This document shows positions 40,934-49,181 of a stretch of 64,000 nt of DNA, one piece after another. The stretch is taken from NCBI RefSeq assembly GCF_000011305.1, contig NC_004369.1, positions 2,728,001 through 2,792,000 on the forward strand, read 5' to 3'. Every line of letters starts with the position of its first letter. The first letter of the stretch is position 1. The notes below the pieces were generated by a model. That model was not told the origin of the DNA, ran no database searches, and was given only the letters and a program-made list of their open reading frames with translations. The DNA is from Corynebacterium efficiens YS-314. GTDB lineage: Bacteria > Actinomycetota > Actinomycetes > Mycobacteriales > Mycobacteriaceae. The translations under genes were made by a program, and so were the position numbers.

Positions 40934-42111
40934 TGGCTCGCCTCATCCTCGTCCACCCACACCTCCGGTGGGTAGGCGGGGCTGTCGGAGGTGGGCACCA
41001 GAACCGCCACCGCCGATTCACGCGACATGCCACAGATCTGCAGCAGATCCACGATGATGGACCGCGACTGCGCCAGGATCACCTGGGCGGACAACACCCG
41101 TCCCTCGGCCACCTCGACACCCACCCGCGACCCGAGCTGACGCAGTCTGCGCACCAGTTCGGGAATCTCAATGGCCTCACTGACCTCCCGGTGTCGTTCG
41201 TAGAGGTCCGACAGGCTCAGGGCGATCGCGGCGATCTCCTCGATGATCTCGATCTGTTCGTCGCTGACCTCATCGCCGTCCTGGGTGAGCACCAGGGCAC
41301 GGCGGGCAAGCACCCGGCTGTTGCGGATGGCGTTGTCCACTGGAGAGAGGATCCTGATGAGTGATCTGATGCGGCCGCGGTTGGTCCACAACAGCGGTGA
41401 GATCCTGGTCTGTTCCTGACCCGAGGAGGCTGCTGTTCTCAACTTGTCCACGTCGGTCTGGGAGCCACGGATGGCTTCCAGGGCGGCGTTGAGGGCGCGG
41501 GAGTCTTTTCGTCGTAAAGCATCGGCGACGTCGTCGAGCACGCTGGAGACGATGCCCAGCACGTTGGACACCTGCTGCCGTCCGGCGCGCAGCGGCGAGG
41601 AGGGCAGCAACGCGATGACGAGGATACCGGCGACACCACCGACCAGCGCATCGATGACACGATCCAGACCACCGCCGTCACCGGGTGGCAGGATCGTCGC
41701 GATGAGGATGCCACCGATGGCCATCTGGTTACTCACCAGGCCCGATTTGGATACAAACGACGCCAGCGTCAGGGCACCGAGCACCACCACGAAGATCTGC
41801 CAATAACCGGACCCGATCTGGACAATCACCAGATCACCCAGGCCCACGCCGAGCGCACACCCCAGGGTCAGTTCCCCCGCACGTTTGAGCCTGTCACCGC
41901 CGGTCAGCCCGAGGATGATCACACACGCCATGGGGGCGAAGAACGGCCGGGCATGCTCCAGGACCTCCGAGGCGAACCAGAACGCCAGCCCCGCCCCGAT
42001 CGAGGACTGCAGGATGAACATGGCGCGGGAGCGCACGCGGATGAGCCGGTTCCGCAACGAGGTATCGATCTCATGGAGTCGGGCGATCGTGCCCAGCTTC
42101 TTCTTGGCCAT
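40930..42111 (-). CDS. FUSC-like / aromatic acid exporter-like membrane protein
   Basis: 393 residues. About six membrane helices fill residues 30-165 ([22 protein letters not shown] through [13 protein letters not shown]), followed by a long cytoplasmic helical region to residue 393. This resembles FUSC-family exporters, which release aromatic acids or other organic anions. TAGTGT (42124-42119) is 7 bases before the ATG at 42111, implying a leaderless mRNA. A longer in-frame extension to 42156 was rejected for that reason. Confidence 0.72.
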   Translation of the reverse strand: MAKKKLGTIARLHEIDTSLRNRLIRVRSRAMFILQSSIGAGLAFWFASEVLEHARPFFAPMACVIILGLTGGDRLKRAGELTLGCALGVGLGDLVIVQIGSGYWQIFVVVLGALTLASFVSKSGLVSNQMAIGGILIATILPPGDGGGLDRVIDALVGGVAGILVIALLPSSPLRAGRQQVSNVLGIVSSVLDDVADALRRKDSRALNAALEAIRGSQTDVDKLRTAASSGQEQTRISPLLWTNRGRIRSLIRILSPVDNAIRNSRVLARRALVLTQDGDEVSDEQIEIIEEIAAIALSLSDLYERHREVSEAIEIPELVRRLRQLGSRVGVEVAEGRVLSAQVILAQSRSIIVDLLQICGMSRESAVAVLVPTSDSPAYPPEVWVDEDEASH

Positions 42112-42148
42112 GGCAACAACACTAGTGTCGGTGCCCGCCCCAGACAGC

Positions 42149-42191
42149 ACAAACACCCGGTGGCCTGGAGGGGGTCCAGGGCACCGGGTGT
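42149..42191 (-). terminator. fda terminator
   Basis: ACACCCGGTG (42153-42162) pairs with CACCGGGTGT (42182-42191), with an inner CCTGGA/TCCAGG stem. On the minus strand it is followed by TTTG. It begins 45 bases after the fda stop. Confidence 0.78.
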
Positions 42192-42236
42192 CAGAGGTGT
42201 AACTGAGGTGTATCTGAGGACCTCTGCGGGGTGGGA

Positions 42237-43271
42237 CTACTTGGCGGTGGTCTTGCCCACGGAGTGGAGGTCCTGGCAGGACTCGATGACGCGCTCGGAC
42301 ATGGACTGCTCAGCCTTCTTCAGGTAGGAGCGTGGGTCGTAGGCCTTCTTGTTTCCGACCTCACCGTCGATCTTCAGCACACCGTCGTAGTTCTCGAACA
42401 TGTGGGATGCGATCGGGCGGGTGAAGGCGTACTGGGTGTCGGTGTCCACGTTCATCTTGATGACACCATAACGCAGGGCCTCCTCGATCTTCTCCTTCTC
42501 GGAGCCGGAGCCACCGTGGAAGACGAAGTCGAACGGCAGCGCGTCATCGGCCAGGCCGAGCTTCTTGCGGGCGACCTGCTGACCCTCGAGGAGGATCTCC
42601 GGACGCAGCTTCACATTGCCCGGCTTGTACACGCCGTGGACGTTGCCGAAGGTGGCGGCCAGCAGGTAACGGCCGTTCTCACCGGTGCCGAGGGCGTCGA
42701 TGGTCTTCTCGAAGTCCTCAGGGGTGGTGTAGAGGTTGGCGCCGGCCTTGGCCTCGACGCCGTCCTCCTCGCCACCGACAACACCGATCTCGATCTCGAG
42801 GATGATGTTGGCTGCCTTGGACTTGGCCAGCAGCTCCTGGGCGATGGAGAGGTTCTCATCGATCGGGACAGCGGAACCATCCCACATGTGGGACTGGAAG
42901 AGGGGCAGCTCGCCGCGGTCAACGCGCTCCTGGGAGATGGCCAGCAGTGGTCGCACGAACTCGTCGAGGACCTCCTTCTGGCAGTGGTCGGTGTGCAGGG
43001 CGACGTTGATGCCGTAGCTCTTGGCAGCCTCGTGGGCGAAGGCGGCCAGTGCGACAGCACCCTTGACCTTGTTCTTCACAGCCAGGCCGGAACCGAACTC
43101 AGCACCACCGGTGGAGAACTGGATGATGCCGTCGGACTCCGCCTCAGCGAAGCCCTTCAGCGCAGCGTTGATGGTTTCCGAGGACGTGCAGTTGATCGCG
43201 GGGAAGGCGAAGCCGCCCTCCTTGGCGCGATCGAGCATCTCGTTATAGACCTCGGGAGTTGCGATTGGCAT
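42237..43271 (-). CDS. fda: class II fructose-bisphosphate aldolase
   Basis: Zinc-dependent aldol cleavage of fructose 1,6-bisphosphate in glycolysis and the reverse in gluconeogenesis. 344 residues, class IIA length. FAFPAINCTSSETINAAL at 21-38, ALHTDHCQ at 91-98 with zinc and catalytic residues His93, Asp95 and His96, and FHGGSGSEKEKIEEAL near 265 are conserved. GGAGGAG lies 7 bases before the ATG. A palindromic operator candidate lies 25 bases upstream of the start. Confidence 0.97.
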   Translation of the reverse strand: MPIATPEVYNEMLDRAKEGGFAFPAINCTSSETINAALKGFAEAESDGIIQFSTGGAEFGSGLAVKNKVKGAVALAAFAHEAAKSYGINVALHTDHCQKEVLDEFVRPLLAISQERVDRGELPLFQSHMWDGSAVPIDENLSIAQELLAKSKAANIILEIEIGVVGGEEDGVEAKAGANLYTTPEDFEKTIDALGTGENGRYLLAATFGNVHGVYKPGNVKLRPEILLEGQQVARKKLGLADDALPFDFVFHGGSGSEKEKIEEALRYGVIKMNVDTDTQYAFTRPIASHMFENYDGVLKIDGEVGNKKAYDPRSYLKKAEQSMSERVIESCQDLHSVGKTTAK

Positions 43272-43295
43272 AGAAAGTCTCCTCCATAAGCTGAC

Positions 43296-43407
43296 TGTCT
43301 GTATCAGACATGGTCATTTCAGAATCGATGTGGCCCGGGATTCCCAGGCACATGTGTGCGCACCGCTGGACCACGGCAGGCATGTCCGGTTGTATCCGGC
43401 CGGACAT
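43296..43407 (-). promoter_or_regulatory. inverted repeats in the fda leader
   Basis: TGTCTG-TAT-CAGACA (43296-43310) is a perfect 6-bp palindrome just upstream of the fda RBS. ATGTCCGG (43382-43389) and CCGGACAT (43400-43407) form a second, longer hairpin. The first could be an operator. It is not the CIRCE, HAIR or GlxR consensus. The rest of the 43272-43563 gap has no gene. Confidence 0.35.
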
Positions 43408-43563
43408 TGCATGTCGTCCCAGCGACTGCCTACCCCCAATTATGCCTGTCTCACCGGGTTTTTGCGCTGTGATCAGGGACTCCACCTGCAATGTCGCCAA
43501 AATCCCAGCTCATATAAGATGTTCGCAGTGCAAACGGGGGGTGGTCCGGCCGTCGTGCGGCCC

Positions 43564-44781
43564 TCAGACAGCCCGGCCGGTGAATTCCGCGCGCTCACCG
43601 GCCATGAACTCTGCTACCTTCGCGGCAGCCTCCATGAGCATCCAACCGGACAATTGCACCGACAGATCCCGCTCATCCACCCGCACCACACTGACGATCT
43701 CATTGATCCCGGAGGATCCGATGCCGTAGTTCTGCGGCAACCGGGCATCACTGGTCCAGTCGGTGGCGAACACCGGCAGCCCGTCGACCTCCAGGCGGTG
43801 GTTCCACACGCTCTCCGCGGATTCCAGCACCAGGCGCGTGGCCTTCTTCCGGGTCCGCCGGTTGGCGTCGGAATCATCGGGGAGCCGGACCGCCACCTGT
43901 GCCAGGTAACGCACCAGGATCCCCTTGAACAACCCGCCGTCACCGTCGCCGGTATCCCAGTCGATGACCCCGTGCGGGGTGGCCATGTGCCGGGAGATCG
44001 CATCCACCAGCGCACGGATGTGGATGATGTAGCGCATGTATTCCTCGGCCTTCTCGGCCTCGCGCCAGGTTTCCACCTCCGTGGAGGACACATCGTGGCG
44101 TTCCCGCAGCTTCAGGGCGATCTCCAGGCAGGCGCCCAGGGCCACCCCCTGGCAGTAGGGGTGGATGTTGCGCACCAGTTCGGGGCCGTGCATGCGCATG
44201 CGCAGGCCGTCCATGACCAGGCCGTCGACGTCGATGAGGTTGTCGAAGATCCAGTCGGTGATCTGCATGGCCTGGTCCAGACGGTCGGTGCGGGCCATCA
44301 TGATCGCGGCCGGCCCGTTGGAGGGCACGTTGTAGAAGGTCTCCCCCGTCCGCCAGGGCAGCACCCCGGTGAGGGTATCAATACCTGCGACGAGGTTGTC
44401 CTCCAGTGGTTTCAGCGCCTTGGGGGCACGGATCTTGCGCACCTTCCCGGCGCGCCCCATCGCCAGTGCCAGCCAGGCCTTGTCATCGTAGTACTTGTTG
44501 GTGGTCAGCTTGCCCAGATTGCGCGTGGCGATCCCCCGCATGGTGTAGCGGATGCGGTCCCGGCGTGCCTTGGTGGTCCGGCGCCGGGCGGCGTCCACCA
44601 GGCAGTCGAGGTAATGGGCCTGCCACCAGTAGTGCCAGTGGACAAAGAGTTTTTCCTTGGTGTTGGCGGGCCAGGCCACATAGGCCAGGTTGGTTCTGGG
44701 CATGCCCCAGACGCGAGCGGCGTGGCGCTCATTGATGGCCGACTCTGCAAGGTCGGCCCGGTGGACCCATTTGTCTAACAC
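43564..44781 (-). CDS. GH76-family glycoside hydrolase without signal peptide
   Basis: 405 residues resembling GH76 endo-alpha-1,6-mannanases. The paired catalytic aspartates stand in NKYYDDKAWLALAMGR (Asp99-Asp100), and WHYWWQAHYLDCLVDA precedes them. IHPYCQGVALGACLEIAL further on is typical of the alpha/alpha barrel. No signal peptide is present, so it is probably cytoplasmic, unlike secreted mannanases. It is the counterpart of Rv0365c near fda in M. tuberculosis (from memory). Start is GTG at 44781. Mannan-containing glycolipids are the plausible substrate class. Confidence 0.72.
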   Translation of the reverse strand: MLDKWVHRADLAESAINERHAARVWGMPRTNLAYVAWPANTKEKLFVHWHYWWQAHYLDCLVDAARRRTTKARRDRIRYTMRGIATRNLGKLTTNKYYDDKAWLALAMGRAGKVRKIRAPKALKPLEDNLVAGIDTLTGVLPWRTGETFYNVPSNGPAAIMMARTDRLDQAMQITDWIFDNLIDVDGLVMDGLRMRMHGPELVRNIHPYCQGVALGACLEIALKLRERHDVSSTEVETWREAEKAEEYMRYIIHIRALVDAISRHMATPHGVIDWDTGDGDGGLFKGILVRYLAQVAVRLPDDSDANRRTRKKATRLVLESAESVWNHRLEVDGLPVFATDWTSDARLPQNYGIGSSGINEIVSVVRVDERDLSVQLSGWMLMEAAAKVAEFMAGERAEFTGRAV

Positions 44782-44882
44782 TTAATAGTTCTTACTCCGG
44801 TGGTAGTGCTGCTGGCAAAGCTCAACACCATGGAGTATAACGAAATCCTAACGAGGCGGGATGGAAAAATTTAACACCGGCC

Positions 44883-45575
44883 CTACCAGGAGTTTTCCAG
44901 GTCGGCATGTTGACGGATCCAGGTGTGCATGGCGATACCGGCGGCCACACCGGCGTTGATCGACCGGGTGGATCCGAACTGTGCGATGGAACAGGTCATC
45001 AGGGCACCGGCGCGGGCCTCATCGGTGACGCCGGGGCCCTCCTGCCCGAACAGCAGCAGACAACGTTCGGGCAGCTGCGCGGTTTCCAGCGGCACGGACC
45101 CGGGGGTGTTGTCGATGGCCACCACAGTCAGATCATTGCGCAGCGCCCACACCAGCAGGGAGTGCACATCGGGGTGGTGTTCCAGGTGCTGGTAGCGGTC
45201 GGTGACCATGGCACCGCGGCGGTTCCACCGGCGGCGGCCGACAATGTGCACGGTATCCACGGCGAAGGCGTTGGCGGTGCGCACCACCGTGCCGATGTTG
45301 GCGTCGTTCTCGAAATTCTCGATCGCCACGTGCAGAGGGTGGCGCCGGGCGTCGATATCAGCGACGATGGCCTCACGGGTCCAGTAGCGGTAGGCATCGA
45401 CCACATTGCGGCGATCACCGTTGGCCAGCAGGTCCGGGTCATAGTGCTCCCCGGTCGGCAGCGGCACCCCGGGGTATTCCTCCGCCCAGGGGAGCTTGCC
45501 GACGCGCGACTCACCCCACTCGGTGGGGCCCGGCCCCTGCTCGGCGGTCTCCGGGTTATCCGAGGTCAAGGTCAT
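44883..45575 (-). CDS. SpoU/TrmH-family RNA methyltransferase
   Basis: SAM-dependent 2'-O-ribose methyltransferase acting on tRNA or rRNA. 230 residues with the three SPOUT motifs: ENFENDANIGTVVRTANAF near 95, LLLFGQEGPGV near 180 and FGSTRSINAGVAAGIAM near 205. The ATG at 45575 lies inside the end of pyrE (overlap 20 bases), so the two are translationally linked. The first 60 residues are a polar extension. The RNA target is not determinable. Confidence 0.88.
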   Translation of the reverse strand: MTLTSDNPETAEQGPGPTEWGESRVGKLPWAEEYPGVPLPTGEHYDPDLLANGDRRNVVDAYRYWTREAIVADIDARRHPLHVAIENFENDANIGTVVRTANAFAVDTVHIVGRRRWNRRGAMVTDRYQHLEHHPDVHSLLVWALRNDLTVVAIDNTPGSVPLETAQLPERCLLLFGQEGPGVTDEARAGALMTCSIAQFGSTRSINAGVAAGIAMHTWIRQHADLENSW

Positions 45576-46110
45576 CCAGTCCGAGCAGGTAACGGTAGGG
45601 CAGGCCCTCGGCGGCGATGACCTGGTCCGCGCCGGTGGCACGGTCGACGACGGTGGCCACACCAACCACCTCGGCGCCGGCCTCGCGCAGGGCGGCAACG
45701 GCGGTCAGTGGGGAATTGCCGGTGGTGGTGGTGTCCTCCACCACGAGCACCTTCTTACCCACGATGTCCGGGCCCTCGATGCGGCGCTGCATTCCGTGCT
45801 TCTTGGCCTCCTTGCGCACCACGAAGGCGTGGATGTCGCGGCCGTCGGCATGCATGATGGCGGTGGCCACGGGATCGGCGCCGAGGGTCAGGCCCCCGAC
45901 GGCCTCGTAGTCCCAGTCGGCGGTGGCATCACGCAGCAACCGGCCGATGAGGCGGGAGGCCTTCGCGTGCAGCGTGGCACGGCGGACATCGATGTAGTAG
46001 TCGGCCTTCTGACCGGAGGAGAGGGTGACCTCCCCGTGGACCACGGCAAGGTCCCTGATGAGTTCCGCGAGTTCGGCCTTGAGCCCGGCGTCGATATGAG
46101 GTGCAGACAT
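45556..46110 (-). CDS. pyrE: orotate phosphoribosyltransferase
   Basis: Joins orotate to PRPP to give OMP in pyrimidine synthesis. 184 residues. LSSGQKADYYIDVRRATLH near 30 and the PRPP-binding KVLVVEDTTTTGNSPLTAVAAL near 117-138 are diagnostic. The ATG at 46110 is preferred over an in-frame GTG/ATG 19 codons upstream, which lies in the leader. It is upstream of the SpoU gene in one operon. Confidence 0.95.
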   Translation of the reverse strand: MSAPHIDAGLKAELAELIRDLAVVHGEVTLSSGQKADYYIDVRRATLHAKASRLIGRLLRDATADWDYEAVGGLTLGADPVATAIMHADGRDIHAFVVRKEAKKHGMQRRIEGPDIVGKKVLVVEDTTTTGNSPLTAVAALREAGAEVVGVATVVDRATGADQVIAAEGLPYRYLLGLDDLDLG

Positions 46111-46190
46111 GAGGTGTCGGTCCCTTTCCCTGAAGGTGATGAGGCGTGAGGAAGTTGTTGCCTTCAAGCATAGAACCCGGGGTGGACATC

Positions 46191-47456
46191 CTATGCGTCG
46201 TGGTCCGGATCCCGGTCGGCGTCCTCGAAGATGCTGGAGTCACCGCTGAGTTCCCGGAGCACCCGGGTGCCGTTGTAACGCTGCGGGTCCGGGGTGGGGC
46301 GACCATCGGGATGGCCATCGGCGATGGAGTCGACGTTGTCGCCCCCGAGTGCACGGGGTTCGACCACCCCACGGCTTTCCTGCACACCCCTCACCGGCAT
46401 CTGCAGTGGTTCCTCGGGCCGGATGACCAGGGGTTGGGCCAGGTCCACCTCATCTGCTGCCGGTTCCGGTTCGGGTGCATCCGGCGCCGGGGGTTTCGTG
46501 CGGGTGGGTTCGATCAGTGCCAGGTTCACCGCCGTGTCCTCCGCACGTGGCGGGAGGGTGAAGGAGGCGTCGGTGAGCAGGGCAAGCGGCCGGAGCATAT
46601 TCTCCCAGTCCTCCGCGCTGCTGCCCCTGACTGTTTCGGCGAGCACCCAGTCCGATTCGAACCACACGGCACTGACCGCCTCGGGCATGGCCTCGAACGC
46701 CACCCGGACGCGTTCATCGACGAACCGCTGGGCGACGGTGGCCATGTTGGACAACAGGGTGAACCCCGCGAAGGAATCCACCTCCACCAGGTCATCGGAG
46801 TCGGTGCGTTCCGGGTCGGTGATCAGGGTGCTGCGCCGGGCGTCGATGACCACCTCGGAGGTGCGTCCGCGGCGCATCGCCATCACCGGCACACCCGCCA
46901 GATCCACCAGGTGGGTCTCATACCCCTCGGCCATGCCGCTGGCCACATCGCGGGCGACCGCACCGGTGGAGGCCGCACCCCGGGACCACTCGTCGGTGAG
47001 GAAGGCGTCCTCCCGGATGAAATCGAAACCGTGGCGCGAGGCCCACTGTTTGCGTTCCCGGCGCTGTCCCCTGGGCAGGGACTGCAGAAACGACTGCTTT
47101 TCGACGCCCGGTCGTTCCTCCTCCCGCACCGGCGCCGGTTCGGGTTCCGGCTCGCTGATCTCCAGCTCGTCCTCGCTCACCTCGGGGACAGCAGCCAGAC
47201 CGGCCTCGACCTCCACGTCGAGGTCACGGCTGTCATCGTCGTAGTGGACACCGGCCTTGTCCGGGACCGGTTCCGGTTCGGGGGCCTCTGGTGTGGGGTC
47301 TGCCTCCGGGGACGGTTCCGGCTCCCGGGGCGTGGGGGACGCTGGTGGGGCGGGGGCGTCGTCACGCGTCTTCTTCGACCGTGAATCCGCGGTCCACAGA
47401 GCGATTCCGGCCGCCAGGATCACAGCGGCGATGAGCAGCACCAGAGTTTCCATCAC
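46191..47456 (-). CDS. membrane-anchored actinobacterial protein (Rv0383c-like)
   Basis: 421 residues. A single N-terminal helix (LVLLIAAVILAAGIALWT) is followed by a long Pro/Glu-rich disordered linker (35-115), a folded region from about 120 (RGQRRERKQWASRHGFDFIRED) to 300 and a second Pro/Glu-rich tail. It matches the position of Rv0383c beside pyrE (from memory). TAAGGT (47469-47464) is 7 bases from the GTG at 47456, so a leaderless GTG start is favoured over the ATG at 47453. Role is unknown; a cell-envelope role is inferred. Confidence 0.65.
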   Translation of the reverse strand: MMETLVLLIAAVILAAGIALWTADSRSKKTRDDAPAPPASPTPREPEPSPEADPTPEAPEPEPVPDKAGVHYDDDSRDLDVEVEAGLAAVPEVSEDELEISEPEPEPAPVREEERPGVEKQSFLQSLPRGQRRERKQWASRHGFDFIREDAFLTDEWSRGAASTGAVARDVASGMAEGYETHLVDLAGVPVMAMRRGRTSEVVIDARRSTLITDPERTDSDDLVEVDSFAGFTLLSNMATVAQRFVDERVRVAFEAMPEAVSAVWFESDWVLAETVRGSSAEDWENMLRPLALLTDASFTLPPRAEDTAVNLALIEPTRTKPPAPDAPEPEPAADEVDLAQPLVIRPEEPLQMPVRGVQESRGVVEPRALGGDNVDSIADGHPDGRPTPDPQRYNGTRVLRELSGDSSIFEDADRDPDHDA

Positions 47457-47486
47457 AACTCACACCTTACTGGCAGCTCCCGGGTT

Positions 47487-48317
47487 CTACGCTGAACGCT
47501 CCACGGGGTTCTTCGGATTGGCGCTCCACTGGGACCACCCACCCACATAATGCGCGGCACCGGGGAGACCGGCGTGCTCCATCGCCGCGAGCACCTGGGC
47601 GGAATGGTTGCCGGAACCGGAGTAGACGATGGCACCCTCCCCGCCGGTCACTCCCGCCGCCGCGAAGACCTCCCGTATCTGCTCCGGTGTCTTGAAGGTG
47701 AAATCCCCGTTGAGCAGGCTGCGGGCCGGGACGTTGACCGCACCCGGGATGTGGCCGGCCTTGAGGTCCAGCAGTTCCCGGCGGCCGGCGTAACGGTCGG
47801 GGTCGCGGGCGTCGATAAGCAGACCGGTGTGCGCCTTGACCTCGTCGATGGTGGCCGTGGGCATCTGCCCCGGGTTGGGACGGATATTACAGAAGTGCGG
47901 GAAGTTACCCGGCCCCCCGGCGTGACCGAGTTTCTCATCCTCCCAGCGGCGGAAACCACCGTCGAGGATCCGCACATTGGGCACCCCGGCCCAGCGCAGG
48001 ATCCACCACGCCCTGGATGCATACAGGCCACGCCCCTGGTCATAGACCACCACCTCACGGTCGGTGTTGAGACCCCAGTTGCGGAAGGCGCGGGCCAGCA
48101 GCGGGAGGGTGGGCAGCGGGTTGCGGCCATCGACGGAGCTGGGGGTACCCGACAGTTCCTGCGCCGGGTCACAGAACAGGGAGGTCGGGATGTGCGCAGA
48201 GCGGAACAGGGTGAGTCCGGCACCTTCAATGGGTGCCCAGAAGGCGGCGAGAACGGTGGTTTTGTCGCCGGAGCGGATCGATTCAGCTAATTCGGAGGGG
48301 GCAATCGACACTGTCAT
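47487..48317 (-). CDS. two-domain rhodanese-like protein with Cys-to-Ser active loop
   Basis: 276 residues with two rhodanese domains, as in 3-mercaptopyruvate or thiosulfate sulfurtransferases. VVVYDQGRGLYASRAWWILRWAG marks the inactive first domain. In the second, the active-site loop reads VYSGSGNHSAQ, so the position of the persulfide-forming Cys is Ser233 (codon 47619-47621). Without the Cys a classical sulfurtransferase reaction is unlikely. The rest of the fold, including DARDPDRYAG and GHIPGAVNVPA, is conserved. TAGGCT (48330-48325) is 7 bases before the ATG at 48317, indicating a leaderless mRNA. Confidence 0.78.
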   Translation of the reverse strand: MTVSIAPSELAESIRSGDKTTVLAAFWAPIEGAGLTLFRSAHIPTSLFCDPAQELSGTPSSVDGRNPLPTLPLLARAFRNWGLNTDREVVVYDQGRGLYASRAWWILRWAGVPNVRILDGGFRRWEDEKLGHAGGPGNFPHFCNIRPNPGQMPTATIDEVKAHTGLLIDARDPDRYAGRRELLDLKAGHIPGAVNVPARSLLNGDFTFKTPEQIREVFAAAGVTGGEGAIVYSGSGNHSAQVLAAMEHAGLPGAAHYVGGWSQWSANPKNPVERSA

Positions 48318-48380
48318 GACACCGAGCCTAGGCGCTGGCGGGGGTTGGTGCACGGACAGCCGATCGGGACTGTGGGTGGT

Positions 48381-49100
48381 TCAGTTACGCCACCCGCCGG
48401 TGAGAAACTCCGCCTCCTCGTACATGCCGAGGCTGTGCAGATCGATCACCAGCTGGACCGGTGCGACGAAGTTGAGCGGTCCCTGGGCGTAATGGCCCGC
48501 CAGCTCGGTGGCCCCGGCGGGCACGAGGATGACATCGGCTGCACCGGGATCGGCCACCGGGGTGCCGAAATCGAATGCGGTGTCCCCGCCGTCATGCCAC
48601 ACCACGGTGGGTCCCTCCACCACCCGCCCCAGGATGACGGTGGCGGTGGCGGCACCGGACAGCGCCCAGCGGGTGTCCTGACCGGCGAGGAGGTCAGGCA
48701 GCTCAGCGAGGTCACCGGGGTCGGTGGCGAGGAACCTCGCACCGGGGCGCCGGGTGATGCCCTGGACGATCCCGGCCTCGGCGACCAGGGTGAGGGGATC
48801 GGTGATATTCCAGCGTTCGAACCGGTCCAACCAGGCGACGATCCCGCTGTCCTCGGGATTCTCCGGCACGGAATCATCAATGAGGGTGCGTGCCGCGGCG
48901 GCCGCGAAGGGATCGGAGGCTGGCCCGGCGGTCACGGTGACATCCAACCCCAGTGCCAGGGCCACCTCCCGGAGAGTCGACAGGGTGGGTTCACTGGTAC
49001 CGTCCTTGACCCGTTTCAGGGTGGAACGGGACACCCCGGATCGCCTGGATACCCGGGTCGGTTGCTCACCGGCGAGCGCGATCAGTTCGTCGATAGTCAC
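48381..49100 (-). CDS. helix-turn-helix regulator with unknown C-terminal domain
   Basis: About 239 residues. An N-terminal XRE/Cro-like helix-turn-helix (TRVSRRSGVSRSTLKRVKDGTSEPTLSTLREVALALG, residues 15-50) is followed by a 180-residue domain of unknown role. That part ends APVQLVIDLHSLGMYEEAEFL, faintly like the end of AbiEi-type antitoxin proteins; this is weak. The start is ambiguous: GTG 49100 has TAGCAT 8 bases upstream, while ATG 49124 adds 8 residues. It is divergent from an MFS transporter gene 81 bases away and may regulate it. Confidence 0.6.
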   Translation of the reverse strand: MTIDELIALAGEQPTRVSRRSGVSRSTLKRVKDGTSEPTLSTLREVALALGLDVTVTAGPASDPFAAAAARTLIDDSVPENPEDSGIVAWLDRFERWNITDPLTLVAEAGIVQGITRRPGARFLATDPGDLAELPDLLAGQDTRWALSGAATATVILGRVVEGPTVVWHDGGDTAFDFGTPVADPGAADVILVPAGATELAGHYAQGPLNFVAPVQLVIDLHSLGMYEEAEFLTGGWRN

Positions 49101-49181
49101 GGATTTCCATGCTAGTCCGCGCATTTTCCACCCCGTACACAGGCCCTTCCCGGGTGCGTGCGCCCAGCGTAGGATGACGCT

